Shown here one piece after another: positions 51,727 to 63,577 of a stretch of DNA of 64,000 nt. The translations under genes were made by a program, and so were the position numbers. The DNA is from Paralithodes platypus. Its lineage: Eukaryota > Arthropoda > Malacostraca > Decapoda > Lithodidae. Under the pieces are notes generated by a model that saw only the letters and a program-made list of their open reading frames with translations, searched no databases and was not told the origin of the DNA. The stretch's first letter is position 1. Every line of letters begins with the position of its first letter. Location of the stretch: contig CM064519.1 in assembly GCA_032716605.1 (NCBI GenBank), forward strand, positions 24,452,191 through 24,516,190, in the 5' to 3' direction.

Positions 51727-52332
51727 TTAACCTAAGAAGTGCGGATGGGGGTAATTAGACACCTATGCCTGTGCGCATGTATTTGAGCTGTTTCCATCAC
51801 TAAAATATTAATTTTACCATAAATAGCATTAATACTTATCCATACGCGCCTATTATGGGTTGATTATAAAGGTATTAACCTGAAACAACAATAAAACGAG
51901 TGAAAACAGCGTTTGGATGGTCAAAATCGGAGATACAGGCCGCGAGTTGTATAATGTATGGGTGAGGCAACCTGCTTTCCCGCCAATTTCCCCCAAGGCC
52001 ACTGAGACACAGTCGATCGATACTCTCTCTCTCTTGCACTCGCTTGCTAACAGTGATGACAATGCCCTGCTTGCAACTTGCTAATGTTAGCATGAAAATA
52101 TACCTCAGAATAAGGGAATAACAGGGAAAATAGGTGATAACTGAAGGAGGGGAGGAAAGTGGGGAAGGAGGGGAGGTAGAGGAGTGATATTGTGCATGGC
52201 CCAGGGGCAAAGTTTTTTTTTTTTTTTTTTTTTTTATGTTTAAAGTAGATTCTTTTTTTCTCTGACTCTTAAGAGTCTTCCCGCAGTCCGCCAGGGGAAC
52301 TCTTAAGAGTCTCCCCATAGTTCCCGTGTTAA
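51727..52332 (+). mobile_element. TTAA element B7
   Basis: 606 bp. Left end TTAACCTAAGAAGTGCGGAT. Right-end TTAA at 52269, 52303 and 52329 (34 and 26 spacing). The body is as in other B copies, with a T-run at 52214-52235. Confidence 0.86.
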
Positions 52333-52392
52333 GAGTCTTCCCGCAGTCCGCCGGGGGAACTCTTAAGAGTCTCCCGGCAGTTCCCGGGTTAA
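52329..52392. repeat. Second, tandem B right end
   Basis: A further copy of the 60-bp right end (TTAA at 52329, 52363 and 52389) follows B7 without a body of its own. The spacing 34 and 26 is preserved. The source element is not visible to the left. Confidence 0.8.
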
Positions 52393-52653
52393 TTCATAGC
52401 ATAGAAGATACCCGACCATATTCAAGGATGCTGTGAAATTACTGTATAGCTGCTCTCTCCAAATCAAGTGACGTGTATGCCTATAATTAAGGTGTCGTTA
52501 TCTAGTGTGGCATAAAGGAAGCAACCAACACCTTGAAGCGCCACTGTGACCATCTAGTGCGACACACATGAAGCAACCAACATCTCAAGGCTTCAACTGA
52601 TAATCTCGTGGCCTCGTAAGAGTTACAGGCTACTGGACAGCCTACAATCCCAA

Positions 52654-52657
<4 letters not shown>

Positions 52658-52723
<66 letters not shown>
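52658..52723. repeat. (GA)n microsatellite, 66 bp
   Basis: About 33 GA repeats followed by an A-run. The surroundings (52393-52990) have no gene. A near-duplicated phrase 'gcaaccaacac/catct...' occurs at 52518 and 52572. Confidence 0.95.
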
Positions 52724-52727
<4 letters not shown>

Positions 52728-53000
52728 AAGTGTCCTTTGTCGGTCACATGATGTATGTAAACGGGCTGCTTCGCTCCAATAATTTTTTTCTTGACGATAT
52801 ATCGGGTACCAAATTATGGTCATCCTCACATACATTTTTCTCCCAATATTTGCGGTATGAATGTATGTATATGTAGGCTATGTATATACTCAGGCACATA
52901 CCCCATAGCTGAGATTGGCCGACTCGAAACAGAGCCCGAACAGGGACAACACAAGCAACACAAAAACAAAATATAAAATTCACACACTTCTAGGTCGCCC

Positions 53001-53234
53001 ATGAGAAGATCCAGAGACCAAGGATCACTAAAGGACTCCAGCACTCCCCCGGTCCCAGACCTCCCGGAGAGGTTCCGGTCTCAGCAGGCAGACACGCAGC
53101 GGAACCATGCCACAATGCCCGCCCCCCTCACATCCAGGCATGACCTTTCATATACACCGGCTCCCCAGGCCAGCCACCAGCCGGACTATTATTATCTAGT
53201 CCAACTGGCACCCGACCCCCTCTCTGTCACGTAA
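53001..53234 (+). other. 77-codon open frame, unrecognised
   Basis: Pro/Gln-rich frame (PVPDLPERFRSQQADTQRN...) with no domain. It ends in a possible splice donor context ('gtcacgtaagtac' at 53227-53238). Could be an exon of something, but nothing supports it beyond openness. Confidence 0.2.
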
Positions 53235-53385
53235 GTACATATTTTTCAACAGTTGGCCATGATTTAGCCAGTAAATTACCAGTATGTCAAACATCCCCGT
53301 ACCAGTATCCTAATCGTGAATATCCCAACTTTTAGTTAACCCCATTTACTCCTGAAGAAATATCAAGTAGCCTATACTTAATACA

Positions 53386-53835
53386 ATGAAAGATACAAGT
53401 CCTGGTTATGATGGCATCAAAATAAAAATGATAAAGCTAACTATAACCTCATTAGCCCCTAAGATATCAGAGTTGATTAATACCTCATTTCAGTATGAAT
53501 TATTCCCTGATGACTTAATAATAGCTAAAACTATACGTACTATCCATAAGGGAGGTGATCGACTGAAAGTTACAAAATTCCGTCCCATTTCAATATTATC
53601 ATCAATAAGTAAAATTTTGGAGAAGGTCATGTAGGCTATGATCAACTTATACATTTTTTTGAGGCTAATGCGACTGAAAAACAATTTGGGTTTAGAAAAG
53701 AAAAAAAACTATTCACAGTTAGCTCCTGTACAGTTTATAAACAATAAAGAAAATTTCACAATAGGTGTATTCTTTGTTCTTACGCAAGGCGTTGATACCA
53801 TTAACCAAATTAGAACAATCTGGAGCCACAGATAA
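53386..53835 (+). pseudogene. LINE reverse transcriptase fragment
   Basis: Encodes TSPGYDGIKIKMIKLTITS, FPDDLIIAKTIRTIHKGGD and FRPISILSSISKILEKVM, the fingers of a non-LTR RT. A stop at 53632 and a frame change follow, with traces such as EKQFGFRKEKN near 53670. The palm is absent: the next sequence is a (G)n(TA)n tract. Confidence 0.75.
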
Positions 53836-53852
53836 TGTGAACGTCTGCTTCC

Positions 53853-54023
<171 letters not shown>

Positions 54024-54066
54024 TACATATACATATATATAATTATCAGAAAAGGCTAAGGTAGCT

Positions 54067-54560
54067 ATGGCTGGTCGTCCGGAGGGGGGGGGGGGCTTGC
54101 TATTTTATTTTAAAAACAAATCTAATATTAAAATCAACAGGATAAGTTTACAGAATAACTTTATTGTTCTGTATATTAACATCAATAATATGAATATACT
54201 GCTGATAAATGTTTACATAAGTAGTGATTTATGGGAGGCTGCCACTTTACAGCAATATATCCAGACTCTCTCGGAGCTTGGATCAATTATTACTGACTCC
54301 ATTTATTTTGTCGGGGACTTTAATGCGGACCCTCACTCTGGACGAGCATGGCATAGTCTTAACTCTTGCATGGAAGATCATTATTTGAATTGTTTTGATG
54401 TCGAGTCAATGAGGCCGGACACGTTTACATTATTTTGTGGGCCATAGTAACTCCTTTTGTAGATGGCTAGATCATTTTGTTGGCAGAAATCATAATGAAG
54501 TGGAAGTAGGCCATATTAAAGTGTTATCGGAGATGATAGGCTAAGACCATTTGCCAGTAG
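54067..54560 (+). pseudogene. LINE endonuclease fragment
   Basis: Encodes LLFYFKNKSNIKINRISLQ, ILLINVYISSDLWE, YFVGDFNADPHSGRAWHSL and DTFTLFCGP. After a frame change come RWLDHFVGRNHN and DHLPVAYVS. This is an apurinic-type endonuclease of a CR1/Jockey-like LINE with a frameshift near 54445. In an intact LINE it would precede RT; here it follows the RT scrap at 53386. Confidence 0.78.
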
Positions 54561-55008
54561 CCTATGTGTCATACACATACATGTGTACATGTTATACAGC
54601 TATTACACTTTATTTCAGTTTAAGGATATCCTGACAAACTAAATAACTTACTTTATTTGACTATAGAATGAAGACATTTAATAAAGCTAAACTACCTTAT
54701 ATATTAGTTGACTATCATAAGACTCCTATTAAAATTGAATAACTTGTACTATACTTCGCTATATCATATAAACTCCTAAACATAGATAACTTTGACTTTA
54801 TTTGACTATATCATAAAACATTCCTATTAACCCTTCCAGCCCGGGTGTCATTTTAAAATGATACCAAAACAAAAGGGCCGGAACCCGGGTGTCATTTTAA
54901 AATCTTTGTGCTTGAAAGCGTGCTTCAAAATTTGCGCGGCCAATTTTGGCATGGTAGGAGCGACCGCAGCGCCACCAAGCCTCAACTACTAGTGTTATCA
55001 GTTCGTAC

Positions 55009-57718
55009 GTGGCCGCCATAGCGAGTAATACTGAAAAAATGTTTTCCGACGTGTCCGATTCGTTGCAACCTCCCGCGGGCCCCAGTGCTACCCCACTCGC
55101 AACTTCAACGCCTGTTCCAACCGAGAAGAGAGCTCAACAAAAGAAAGTTAAGCGTTTGTTGAGTGATAGCGCTATACAGCGACAACTTTTTGAAAGTGAT
55201 GAAGAGAGCAGTGGCGAAAGCTTGGTGGACAAGGTACAATTTATAAGTGAAAGTGAAGACGATTTCGTGGGCTTTGGAGACGACGATAATGTCGATTTAT
55301 TTGAGGGGGGAGACAGTAGTGATGATCCTGATGTGGAAGTGTTTCAGGAAGGTGCCATTGAGCTTCCCAGTGTGCTAGAACCTAGGCCTACCCCCTCGCC
55401 ATCTTTGCTAGGTCAGCCTAGGCCTAGCCCTAGCCCTACCCCAGGACCTTCCCCTTTGCCTGCCCGTACGCCCTTGAAAGTGGGCAAATATTTCTACAAA
55501 CAATCATTGATCAAAAGTGCAGCTAAAAAAGCACGCAGGGCAGCCGCAGAAAAGCATAGGGAAGCTGAAGATAGCGATAATGACGCCGACCCTGGCCTAG
55601 CAACCACCCGCATTCCATTGTCCAGACGCCTTGACACGGGGACGCCGCGTGGGTCACCCACAGCCCTCGCCTTCATCTCTCGTTCAAGATGACCAAAGGG
55701 CCTCTTCAAGTGGTATTGGTGATGTGCCACAGGCCTCAACACACCGCAGAGCATTATTTCCTGCTGAAAAGCCCTCGGCTCGCCGCAAAAGGAGCCCAAC
55801 TCCCGAGGCCTCGGCTCCCATTCTTGAAGCTCCCGCAGCCTCCCGCGCCCCACACCGCCGATGCCCGGTCACTTCTTCACCAGAATTGTCTCCTGAGGAG
55901 GATGCTGACGACCCCAAGATTGCCCCAGATGACCTGACGTCGCCTGAGGAGGAAGAGGAACAGGAACAGGAACAGGAAGAGGAAGAGGATGTGCCGACAA
56001 ATCGAGGGAGAGGGCGAGGTCGTGGACGTGGTCAGCCTACCGACGCCGCTGCCCCTGGGCCTGGGCCTGGGCGTGGGCATGCAGGGCGTCCGCCTGGCCA
56101 AGGGCGTGTGCCAGGGCGTCCAGGGCGTGTGCCTGCTGCAGCACAACCTCGAGCATCAGCATCCGACCTGTTTGTGTGGACAGATGGAGCTGATTTTGAG
56201 CCAGATTGTCCTGCCTTTGACGAGGTACAGATGGGTTCTGGGGTGTCACCAGCATATCCCTGTGGCCCAGATGCTACCCCCAGTGAACTTTTCTGTGGCG
56301 TCTATGACAATGAAGTCATGGAATACCTCGTCAAAGAGACAAATCACCACCATGCTATCTGTGCAAACTTTCTTGGGAGGAAGACCAGTGCCAAGATGGT
56401 GGCATGGAGAGCTCTCACTGTGGCAGAACTATATGTGTTCTTGGCACTCGCAATGCTGATGACTCATATAAGGAAGCACGTTCTGGCTGACTACTGGATC
56501 ACTGGCGACATCATAACGACTCCATCATTTGGCAAATACATGTCCAGGGACAGGTACTTCGACATCCTCTCCTATCTCCACCTAACAAACAATATGGCAG
56601 TCCACCTTCCCGACTCATTATGGAAGATCAGGAAGCTGTATGACATGATACGTCATCGGTTCACCACATACCTGATTCCTTTCCAGAAGATGTGCCTCGA
56701 CGAGTCTCTGGTCCTGTTCTGTGGTAGGCTGCACTTCCGACAGTATATCCCGTCCAAGAGACACCGCTTCGGCATCAAGCTCTTCGTCCTCTGCGACTGC
56801 TTGACGGGGTATGTGCTGGACTTTATAGTCTACAGCGGCAAGGCTGGAGAAGTTGTGACTGACCCTCTCATTGGTTTTGGTGGCGCTGTAGTGAAGAAGA
56901 TGATGGAGAGGCACTTCAATAATAACCACATCCTCTACACAGATAATTATTACACGTCGCCTCTCCTGACCAAGTAACTCCATGACCGCAAGACCGGAAC
57001 TGTCGGCACAGTCAAGGGCAAAAGGAAGGGCATGCCAGGCTACCCAACCAAGACGAAGAAGGCTGACATCTTCCACAAGAAGAGTGGCCCCATCCTCTCC
57101 ATCCACTGGCATGACCAGCGCAAGGTCAACCTCCTCACCACATGCCACAAGGCCCAGATGGTCGCCACAGGGAAGGTGGACCGAACAACCAAGAACCCCG
57201 TCCAAAAACCAGCTGCTGTCCTGGATTATAACATCAACATGCGCCTCGTTGACAAGTCCGACATGCAGATGGGCTTCATCGACTGCCTGCGAACATCTTG
57301 CAGGTGGTACAAGAAGTTTATCCTGCATACGGTAGATATGTCGATCCTCAATGCCTACAACATCTACCGTCTGAGGACTCCAGGAGCCAAGAAGTACAAG
57401 TCCCTGCGGAAGTTCCACAAGCAGGTGCTACTTGAGCTCCTGGCTAAACATGCGGGTACACCAGGCAGGCCAATACAAGGACCAGGCCACCTTGACAGAA
57501 CGGGGTGTGCTGAATTCTTCAGGAAGCACCAGCTCAGCGCCCTTCCTTTCAAAGCACCAGGTAGTAATGTTAGGAGTCAGAAGAGGTGCCATGTGTGCAG
57601 CCACACAACTCGCAGACCCCGCAAACCCACAAAAACCACTTGGGAATGCCTCGAGTGTCAAGTTGGACTGTGTGCTGGCACCTGCTTCAACGACTTCCAC
57701 ACTCTAACAAACTTTTGA
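55009..57718 (+). pseudogene. piggyBac transposase of PB2, one stop and one frame change
   Basis: The amino part (55009-55692) is acidic and Ser-rich (SDEESSGESLVDKVQFISES) with Pro-rich repeats. The frame changes near 55630 into the core frame, which has acidic EEEQEQEQEEEED and an RGRGRGRGRG run. The catalytic core follows: MCLDESLVLFCGRLHFRQY, KRHRFGIKLFVLCDCLTGYV, NNHILYTDNYYTSPLL. A TAA at 56975 stops it after LLTK, and the same frame continues at once (LHDRKTGTVGTVKG) through INMRLVDKSDMQMGF to a Cys/His finger (CHVCSHT...CLECQVGLCAGTCF) and the end TLTNF. A close relative of the PB1 transposase. The start could be the ATG at 55039 (MFSDVSDS), since the first codon called is not ATG. 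Confidence 0.88.
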
Positions 57719-57719
57719 A

Positions 57720-58160
57720 GTGGAAGTGACAACAGTGAAAGTGACACTCAAATGTAGGCTAAGAATAATAATATAACTAAGTATAAGTGAAAAGGACACA
57801 TAAGTAATAATAAGTGCCTTCAATAACAATATGAACAAGTGAAAGTGACACTAAAATATATATTTCTAACAATAAATAAGTGAAAATGACACTCAATAAG
57901 CCTAGGCCAGTCAAAGTGACAGTATAATAATAATAAAACTAAGTATAAGTGAAGGGGAAACACACAAGTAATAATAAGTGCCTTCATAACAATATGAATA
58001 AGTGACAGTGACACTATATATATTATTAGCTTACCTAACAATACATAAAAGGGGAAATGACACTACCAATTATCAAAGTCCAGTGAAAGTGACACTAATA
58101 ATCATAATAATAATAATAAAACAAAGTAATAAGTGACAGAGACACAAATAAGTTCATAAT
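57720..58160. repeat. Degenerate tandem repeats, ~163-bp period
   Basis: 'actaagtataagtgaa' followed by 'aagtaataataagtgccttc' occurs at about 57777 and 57940. The short motif 'aagtgaaagtgacact' recurs throughout. It lies in the 3' untranslated part of PB2. 58161-58560 has no gene. Confidence 0.7.
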
Positions 58161-58583
58161 ATAAATAACTTTATTGAGTGAAAATAACATAATAACTATA
58201 ATAAATGACAGAATAACCAATAAAACACTATCAAATCGCATCCTGGCATAATTGCGGGTGGAGCGACGAGTGCAACTGGGCGTCGTAGCCGGGGCCGCGG
58301 TTGAGTGTTCGGACGCGCCGAGGTAAATACGCGGCAAAAGTTACCTCCACTTCCATCACCATCACTCCGGAACCAGTTGAGCTAGAGAGCTCTACTCAAC
58401 GCCATTCTACGCAGGAAGGTAAGGCGCTCATTTATATATATGTTTGATTAATGTAGGTCATATATTAAGCGAGATTAGCCTTAGTTTACTTTTGTTGATA
58501 TTCGACCAGATCGCCCGGATACGAGCTCCGTCATTAGGAGAGCCTGCCCGGGCCAGGAGGGTTAAAACTATAATAAATACTCC

Positions 58584-59827
58584 TTAACCCGGGAACTGCA
58601 GGGAGACTCTTAAGAGTTCCCCCGGCGGACTGCGGGAAGACTCTTAACCTCTGAAGTGCGCATGGGGGTAATTAGACACCTCTCCCTGTGCGCTTGTATT
58701 TGAGGTGTTTCCGTCACTAAAATATTCATTGTACCATTAATAGCATTAATACTTATCCATATGTGCCTATTATGGGTTGATTATAAAGGTATTAACCTGA
58801 AACAACAATAAAACGAGTGAAAACAGCGTTTGGATGGTCAAAATCGGAGAATAGCCCGCGAGTTGTATAATGTATGGGTGAGGCAAGTTGCTTTCCCGCC
58901 AATTTCCCCCAAGGCCACTGAGACACAGTCGATCGATACTCTCTCTCTCTCTCTTGCATTCACTTGCTATCAGTGATGACCACACCCTGCAACCGGATTT
59001 CTAATGTTAGCACGAAAATATACCTCAGAATAAGGGAATAACAGGGAAAATAGGTGATAACTGAAGGAGAGGAGGAAAGTGGGGAAGGAGGGGAGGTAGA
59101 GGACTGAGATTTTGCATGGCCCAGGGGCCAAAAAAAAACAAAAAAAAAAACAGATTTCCCGATGTCAAAAGTTGATTTTTTTTTTCACTCACTTTTAAGA
59201 GTCTCCCCGCTGTCCGCCGGGGGAACTCTTAAGAGCCTCCCTGCAGTTCCCGGGTTAAGAGTCAGAGGAAAAAAAATCAACTTTTGACATCGAAAAAAAA
59301 ATATATATATATTTTTATTTTTTTATTTTTTTATTTTTTTTTGGCCCCTGGGCCATGCAAAATCTCAGTCCTCTACCTCCCCTCCTTCCCCACTTTCCTC
59401 CTCTCCTTCAGTTATCACCTATTTTCCCTGTTATTCCCTTATTCTGAGGTATATTTTCGTGCTAACATTAGCGAGTTGCAAGCAGGGCCTTGTCATCACT
59501 GATGGCAAGCGAGTGCAAGAGAGAGAGAGATTATCGATCGACTGTGTCTCAGTGGCCTTGGGGGAAATTGGCGGGAAAGCAGCTTGCCTCACCCATACAT
59601 TATACAACTCGCGGGCTATATCTCCGATTTTGACCATCCAAACGCTGTTTTCACTCGTTTTATTGTTGTTTCAGGGTAATACCTTTATAATCAACCCATA
59701 ATAGGCGCATATGGATAAGTATTAATGCTATTAATGGTACAATGAATATTTTAGTGACAGAAACACCTCAAATACATGCGCACAGGGAGAGGTGTCTAAT
59801 TACCCCCATGCGCACTTGTTAGGTTAA
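58584..59827 (-). mobile_element. TTAA element B6, with B5 inserted
   Basis: Minus-orientation B copy. Its right end (TTAA at 58584, 58610 and 58644; spacing 26 and 34) is separated from its body (59255-59827) by B5, which sits at the innermost TTAA. The left end at 59827 reads TTAACCTAACAAGTGCGCAT in element sense. Confidence 0.86.
58644..59258 (+). mobile_element. TTAA element B5 inside B6
   Basis: 615 bp. Left end TTAACCTCTGAAGTGCGCAT. Right-end TTAA at 59195, 59229 and 59255. Opposite orientation to B6, giving a 1.2-kb near-palindrome. Confidence 0.87.
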
Positions 59828-60270
59828 AAAATAAATAACTTGAGCTTTATTTCACTTTATACTAAAATTACTCTTAAAAAGAGATGAAGAGATTTGTTAT
59901 TCAATATAATAAAAACACCAACTAATAAAACCTCGCTCTTTTGATGTGTGAAAGACTTAACTATTCATATTAACAAGTGTCATAATTATTCTAGTCCAAC
60001 ATCAAAAATAGAGAATAGTTTCCCATCACAGAAATACCGGTGAGTGTTAACACTCTCACTCTCTCTCTCTGCTTCTTCTAAAATTAGATAGGCATATGGA
60101 CGAGATGGGTTGGGTGTGAGGGGGACCTGTCAGGTGTAGGCCAATCGGCGCTTTGCAGACCCCGTTTTCTGACCTCTGACGTTTACGTGGGCGCATTTAA
60201 TTTGGGCCACGATAAGTGCGTCCATATTTTCGGCCAGACGAATGCTTAAAAATAAAAAAATAAATAAAAA

Positions 60271-60273
<3 letters not shown>
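59828..60273. other. No gene
   Basis: AT-rich with a short (CT)n at 60053-60070. A (TA)n tract follows at 60274-60299. No coding or RNA signal. Confidence 0.5.
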
Positions 60274-60299
<26 letters not shown>

Positions 60300-60301
<2 letters not shown>

Positions 60302-61035
60302 TTCTAATCTCTCAGTGGGGTTCGAACCGCCGACCGTCAGGACGATAGTCGACGCTTTAATCAACTACACCACGGCAGCGTCGGCTATCGTCCTGACGAA
60401 TGCTAGACTACTCGGCCCACGGGACAGCTTAGCCCACGGCGAGACAGCTCGGCCCAGTAAAAACGAGACAGCTCGGCCCCGTGTTAATTACGAGACAACT
60501 CTTAATTAACCTAACCTAACCTACACATTATGAATCGAGAGAACTAGCCTATGACATAATTATACAATAAACGAACATTTCGCCCACATTACACACACGC
60601 CATAAACGGAAGGCCATGTATGCAGCACCAAATCCTGCAAATCCTGTCCTCTGCGCATGCGTGAGAATCTTAGACCCCTTGGCACAATTTTTTTTTCCTT
60701 TATACTATTATATTATCTTAACCTAACCTAACCTAACCTAACTTAAATTAACCTAACAGTTGAGCCTAAATAACCTAATAAAAATATTAGGGAAAAGGCC
60801 GCGCATACGCAGAGGACAGGATTTGGTGCTGCATACATGGCCTCACCCATAAACCCTCCACTTAGCTCTCCCCATCCTAATCCTGACTGGTCTCGTCAAA
60901 TTGCCCCATAGCAAAACATGGGGCCGAGTTGTCTCGCCGTCATGGCCGAGTTGTCCAAAAGTGGGCCGAGTTGTCCAGTCACCGTCCTGACGGTCGGCGG
61001 TTCGAACCCCACTGAGAGATTAGAAACATTTAGTG
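60300..61035. repeat. Inverted pair of tRNA-like SINE ends around telomere-like tracts
   Basis: 60300-60350 (with 'gtggggttcgaaccgccgac') is the inverse of 60980-61030. The left one extends to a full tRNA-like head on the minus strand (A-box-like 'tggtgtagttgattaaagcg', B-box 'ggttcgaacccc', to ~60385). Between them are two CCTAA tracts and a second inverted pair, 60612-60662 and 60796-60841 ('ggccatgtatgcagcaccaa'). Repeated 'acagctcggccc' phrases occur at 60410-60480 and, inverted, at 60920-60975. Confidence 0.75.
60506..60746. repeat. Interstitial (TTAGG)n-type tracts
   Basis: Two short tracts on the plus strand as (CCTAA)n: 60506-60523 (three units) and 60718-60746 (about five units, the last imperfect). 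TTAGG is the arthropod telomere unit. Their position inside an inverted structure suggests insertion or break repair, not a chromosome end. Confidence 0.75.
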
Positions 61036-61061
61036 GCTCACGTGTATTTGTGATATATACT

Positions 61062-61108
<47 letters not shown>

Positions 61109-61146
61109 GGTATATATATAATTTATATATATATATATATATATAT
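61062..61146. repeat. (TA)n tract
   Basis: About 85 bp of TA with a central 'accgg' interruption near 61107. A short inverted motif 'cctcgata...tatcgagg' flanks 61149-61181. Confidence 0.95.
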
Positions 61147-62306
61147 AACCTCGATACACTTGTGTAGGCTATATCGAGGTATTTTGTATGTTTAAGATTT
61201 CTACACAACATATAATTATATCATTACGAACAAACACTTCAAAAATGTACACGTAAAGCAAACAAATTACCTTTCATTCAGGAGTTGCAAGCAAATAGTG
61301 CGTAAAATGTTTGTGTTATGCCCGGTCCAAATTGGAACGCGAGATATTCTTTGTACAATGAGCAGCTCTCTAACTGGATAGGAATACCTTAAACTTTAAA
61401 TAAAGAGACAACACGGCAGGATAATAAGCACACAGGTAACAAGTTAACATGGGTTTTATTCAGTTTAACACCTGGTTCATGGAGGAGCAAGACATATATT
61501 TTATACCTGTAACCTGGAGATCATCAACAACAATAAGAATAATTAAGACATACAATAATAAGGTTATCAAGTAAGCAATAGGAGTCGGACAATGGGTCCG
61601 GACTCAAGGTAATAATAATACTCCTAGGATACAATTATAAGGTATCCAAAATGGTGGAGGTACACCTCCTACCAAAATAGATCTCAGAGAGGATCTCAAC
61701 AAAAGACAAGAGTGCAGTAATGGCAAATGCCGTCTGGATCATGCAATGATGTCCCCGGCAGATAGTGACGTTAACTGACTCTAAAGCAATAATGGCCAAG
61801 TGGTCATCAACAATGAAGTGGGCTCGGAAAGGCTCACAAATGATATTAATACTATAGGTGTGCTAAATCTCACCTGGCAAAGATTAATCCTTAACTCTAA
61901 TTGTGTACTAGCAAGGTGCTGAAGGCTGAGGCAACAATCGTCGGGAGCTGAGATAGAGTGAAATCTATTCGAGTTATGAACCTGACAGAATGTTAAATGA
62001 ATTAGGCTAGAAGTTATACAAAGGCACTAGATTACGTGTAAATATGTGTTTGTGTTTGATGCTATGGGTCTTATATAGGCACGCCCCCTCTGTCGGGCTA
62101 TGGGAGACCAATAACCCGGGAAGGTGCGTATATAAGGATCCCCTGATAGGTATGTATAATGTGTCCCAGCAAGTGGGCTAATTAACGTCAATTTAAGTAG
62201 GGAGAAGAAAGACCTCTCGCAAGACGTAATGTTAATGAGAACCCCTGAAGATAACTTCTACCACAACCCTGAGTCAACTCTATACCCATAAACTATACAA
62301 AAGCAC

Positions 62307-62936
62307 TTAACCCGGGAGCTACGGGGAGACTCTTAAGAGTTCCCCCGGCGCACTGCGGGGAGACTCTTAAGTGTCAGAGAAAAAAAAAATCAACTTTTGA
62401 CATCGAAAAAAAAATATTTTGTTATTTTTTTTTTTTTTTTTTTTTTTTTGGCCCCTGGGCCATGCAAAATCTCAGTCCTCTACCTCCCCTCCTTCCCCAC
62501 TTTCCTCCTCTCCTTCAGTTATCACCTATTTTCTCTGTTATTCCCTTATTCTGAGGTATATTTTCGTGCTAACATTAGAAATCCGATTGGAGGGTGTGGT
62601 CATCACTGATAGCAAGCGAGTGCAAGAGAGAGAGAGAGAGTATCGATCGACTGTGTCTCAGTGGCCTTGGGGGAAATTGGCGGGAAAGCAGATTGCCTCA
62701 CCCATACATTATACAACTCGCGGGCTATATCTCCGATTTTGACCATCCAAACGCTGTTTTCACTCGTTTTATTGTTGTTTCAGGTTAATACCTTTATAAT
62801 CAACCCATAATAGGCGCATATGGATAAGTATTAATGCTATTAATGGCACAATGAATATTTTAGTGACGGAAACACCTCAAATACGTCAGCACAGGGGGAC
62901 GTTTCCAATTACCCCCATGCGCACTTCAGAGGTTAA
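62307..62936 (-). mobile_element. TTAA element B8
   Basis: 630 bp, complete, minus orientation. Right-end TTAA at 62307, 62333 and 62367 (26 and 34 spacing); left end at 62936 reads TTAACCTCTGAAGTGCGCAT in element sense. The body is closest to B1, with 'aaatccgattggagggtgtg' in place of the 'cttgcaactcgc' seen in B3/B4/B7. Confidence 0.88.
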
Positions 62937-62979
62937 AGGAGAGCTTTAATGAAGAGGAGGGCCCGTAGATCGAGGGAGG

Positions 62980-63077
62980 ATCCAGTAGTCCGGAGGGTGG
63001 CTGGGCGTGATGACTCCGGAAGTTGGTCCAGGGGGGGCGGCTGGGTGTGATGACTCCAGCTACTGGTCCAGGGTGAG
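62980..63077. repeat. ~50-bp tandem pair
   Basis: 'ggctgggcgtgatgactcc' and 'ttggtccaggg' occur at 62999-63033 and again at 63040-63074 in slightly changed form. Confidence 0.7.
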
Positions 63078-63340
63078 TCACAAGATGATTCCTTAGACCT
63101 TGGTGCCTACCACGGGACAACCGGGTTCCTCTTGCACTCCCACAGTGCAGTGATCCCCATAGGATATGCTGGAGTTCTGCTACAAGGTTTGGGGGGTTAG
63201 GGTGACTAGCATAATGATCTACCTAGAGTTGCAAGCAGTCTAGATAGTGACATTATAGGTAGTCTAAGGGGGGTCAGGGTAAGTGTCTTCCTTCCTTGCT
63301 AGTTCGTGGAACTATCAGAACCATGTAGTAAAAAGAGAAT

Positions 63341-63577
63341 CCAGAAAGGGGAGCCCAAAGTGGGTTGCCCAAAATTAGTCCTCTTCCTGATGGGGGGAAC
63401 CCGATCTGGTAGATCTAAAGTTACTACACTATCCTCATAATCCCTTGAACAAAACAAGGTAGGAATCCTATGGTACTTGGTTTGTGCACCGCATCGAAGG
63501 CCAGAAAGGGGGAGCCCAAAGTGGGTTGCCCAAGCTAGTCCTCTTCCTGATGGGGGGAACCCGACCTGGTAGATCTT
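63341..63577. repeat. Direct repeat, ~75 bp, ~160 bp apart
   Basis: 'ccagaaagggg' + 'gagcccaaagtgggttgccc' to 'cctggtagatct' occurs at 63341-63417 and 63501-63577, with few differences. Non-coding, within the right LTR. Possibly LTR enhancer-type repeats. Confidence 0.75.

Larger units (their letters stand above)
54827..58565 (+). mobile_element. piggyBac element PB2, 3.74 kb, both ends present
   Basis: TTAA at 54827 and 58562. Inverted ends: TTAACCCTTCCAGCCCGGGT and TTAACCCTCCTGGCCCGGGC. A subterminal direct repeat, CCGGGTGTCATTTTAAAAT, lies at 54841 and about 54884. It contains one transposase gene in the element sense. Length and structure are those of an autonomous piggyBac element. Confidence 0.88.

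Noticed and set aside
56618..57418. 266-codon minus-strand frame
   Set aside because: Antisense shadow of the PB2 transposase core and finger; no motif.
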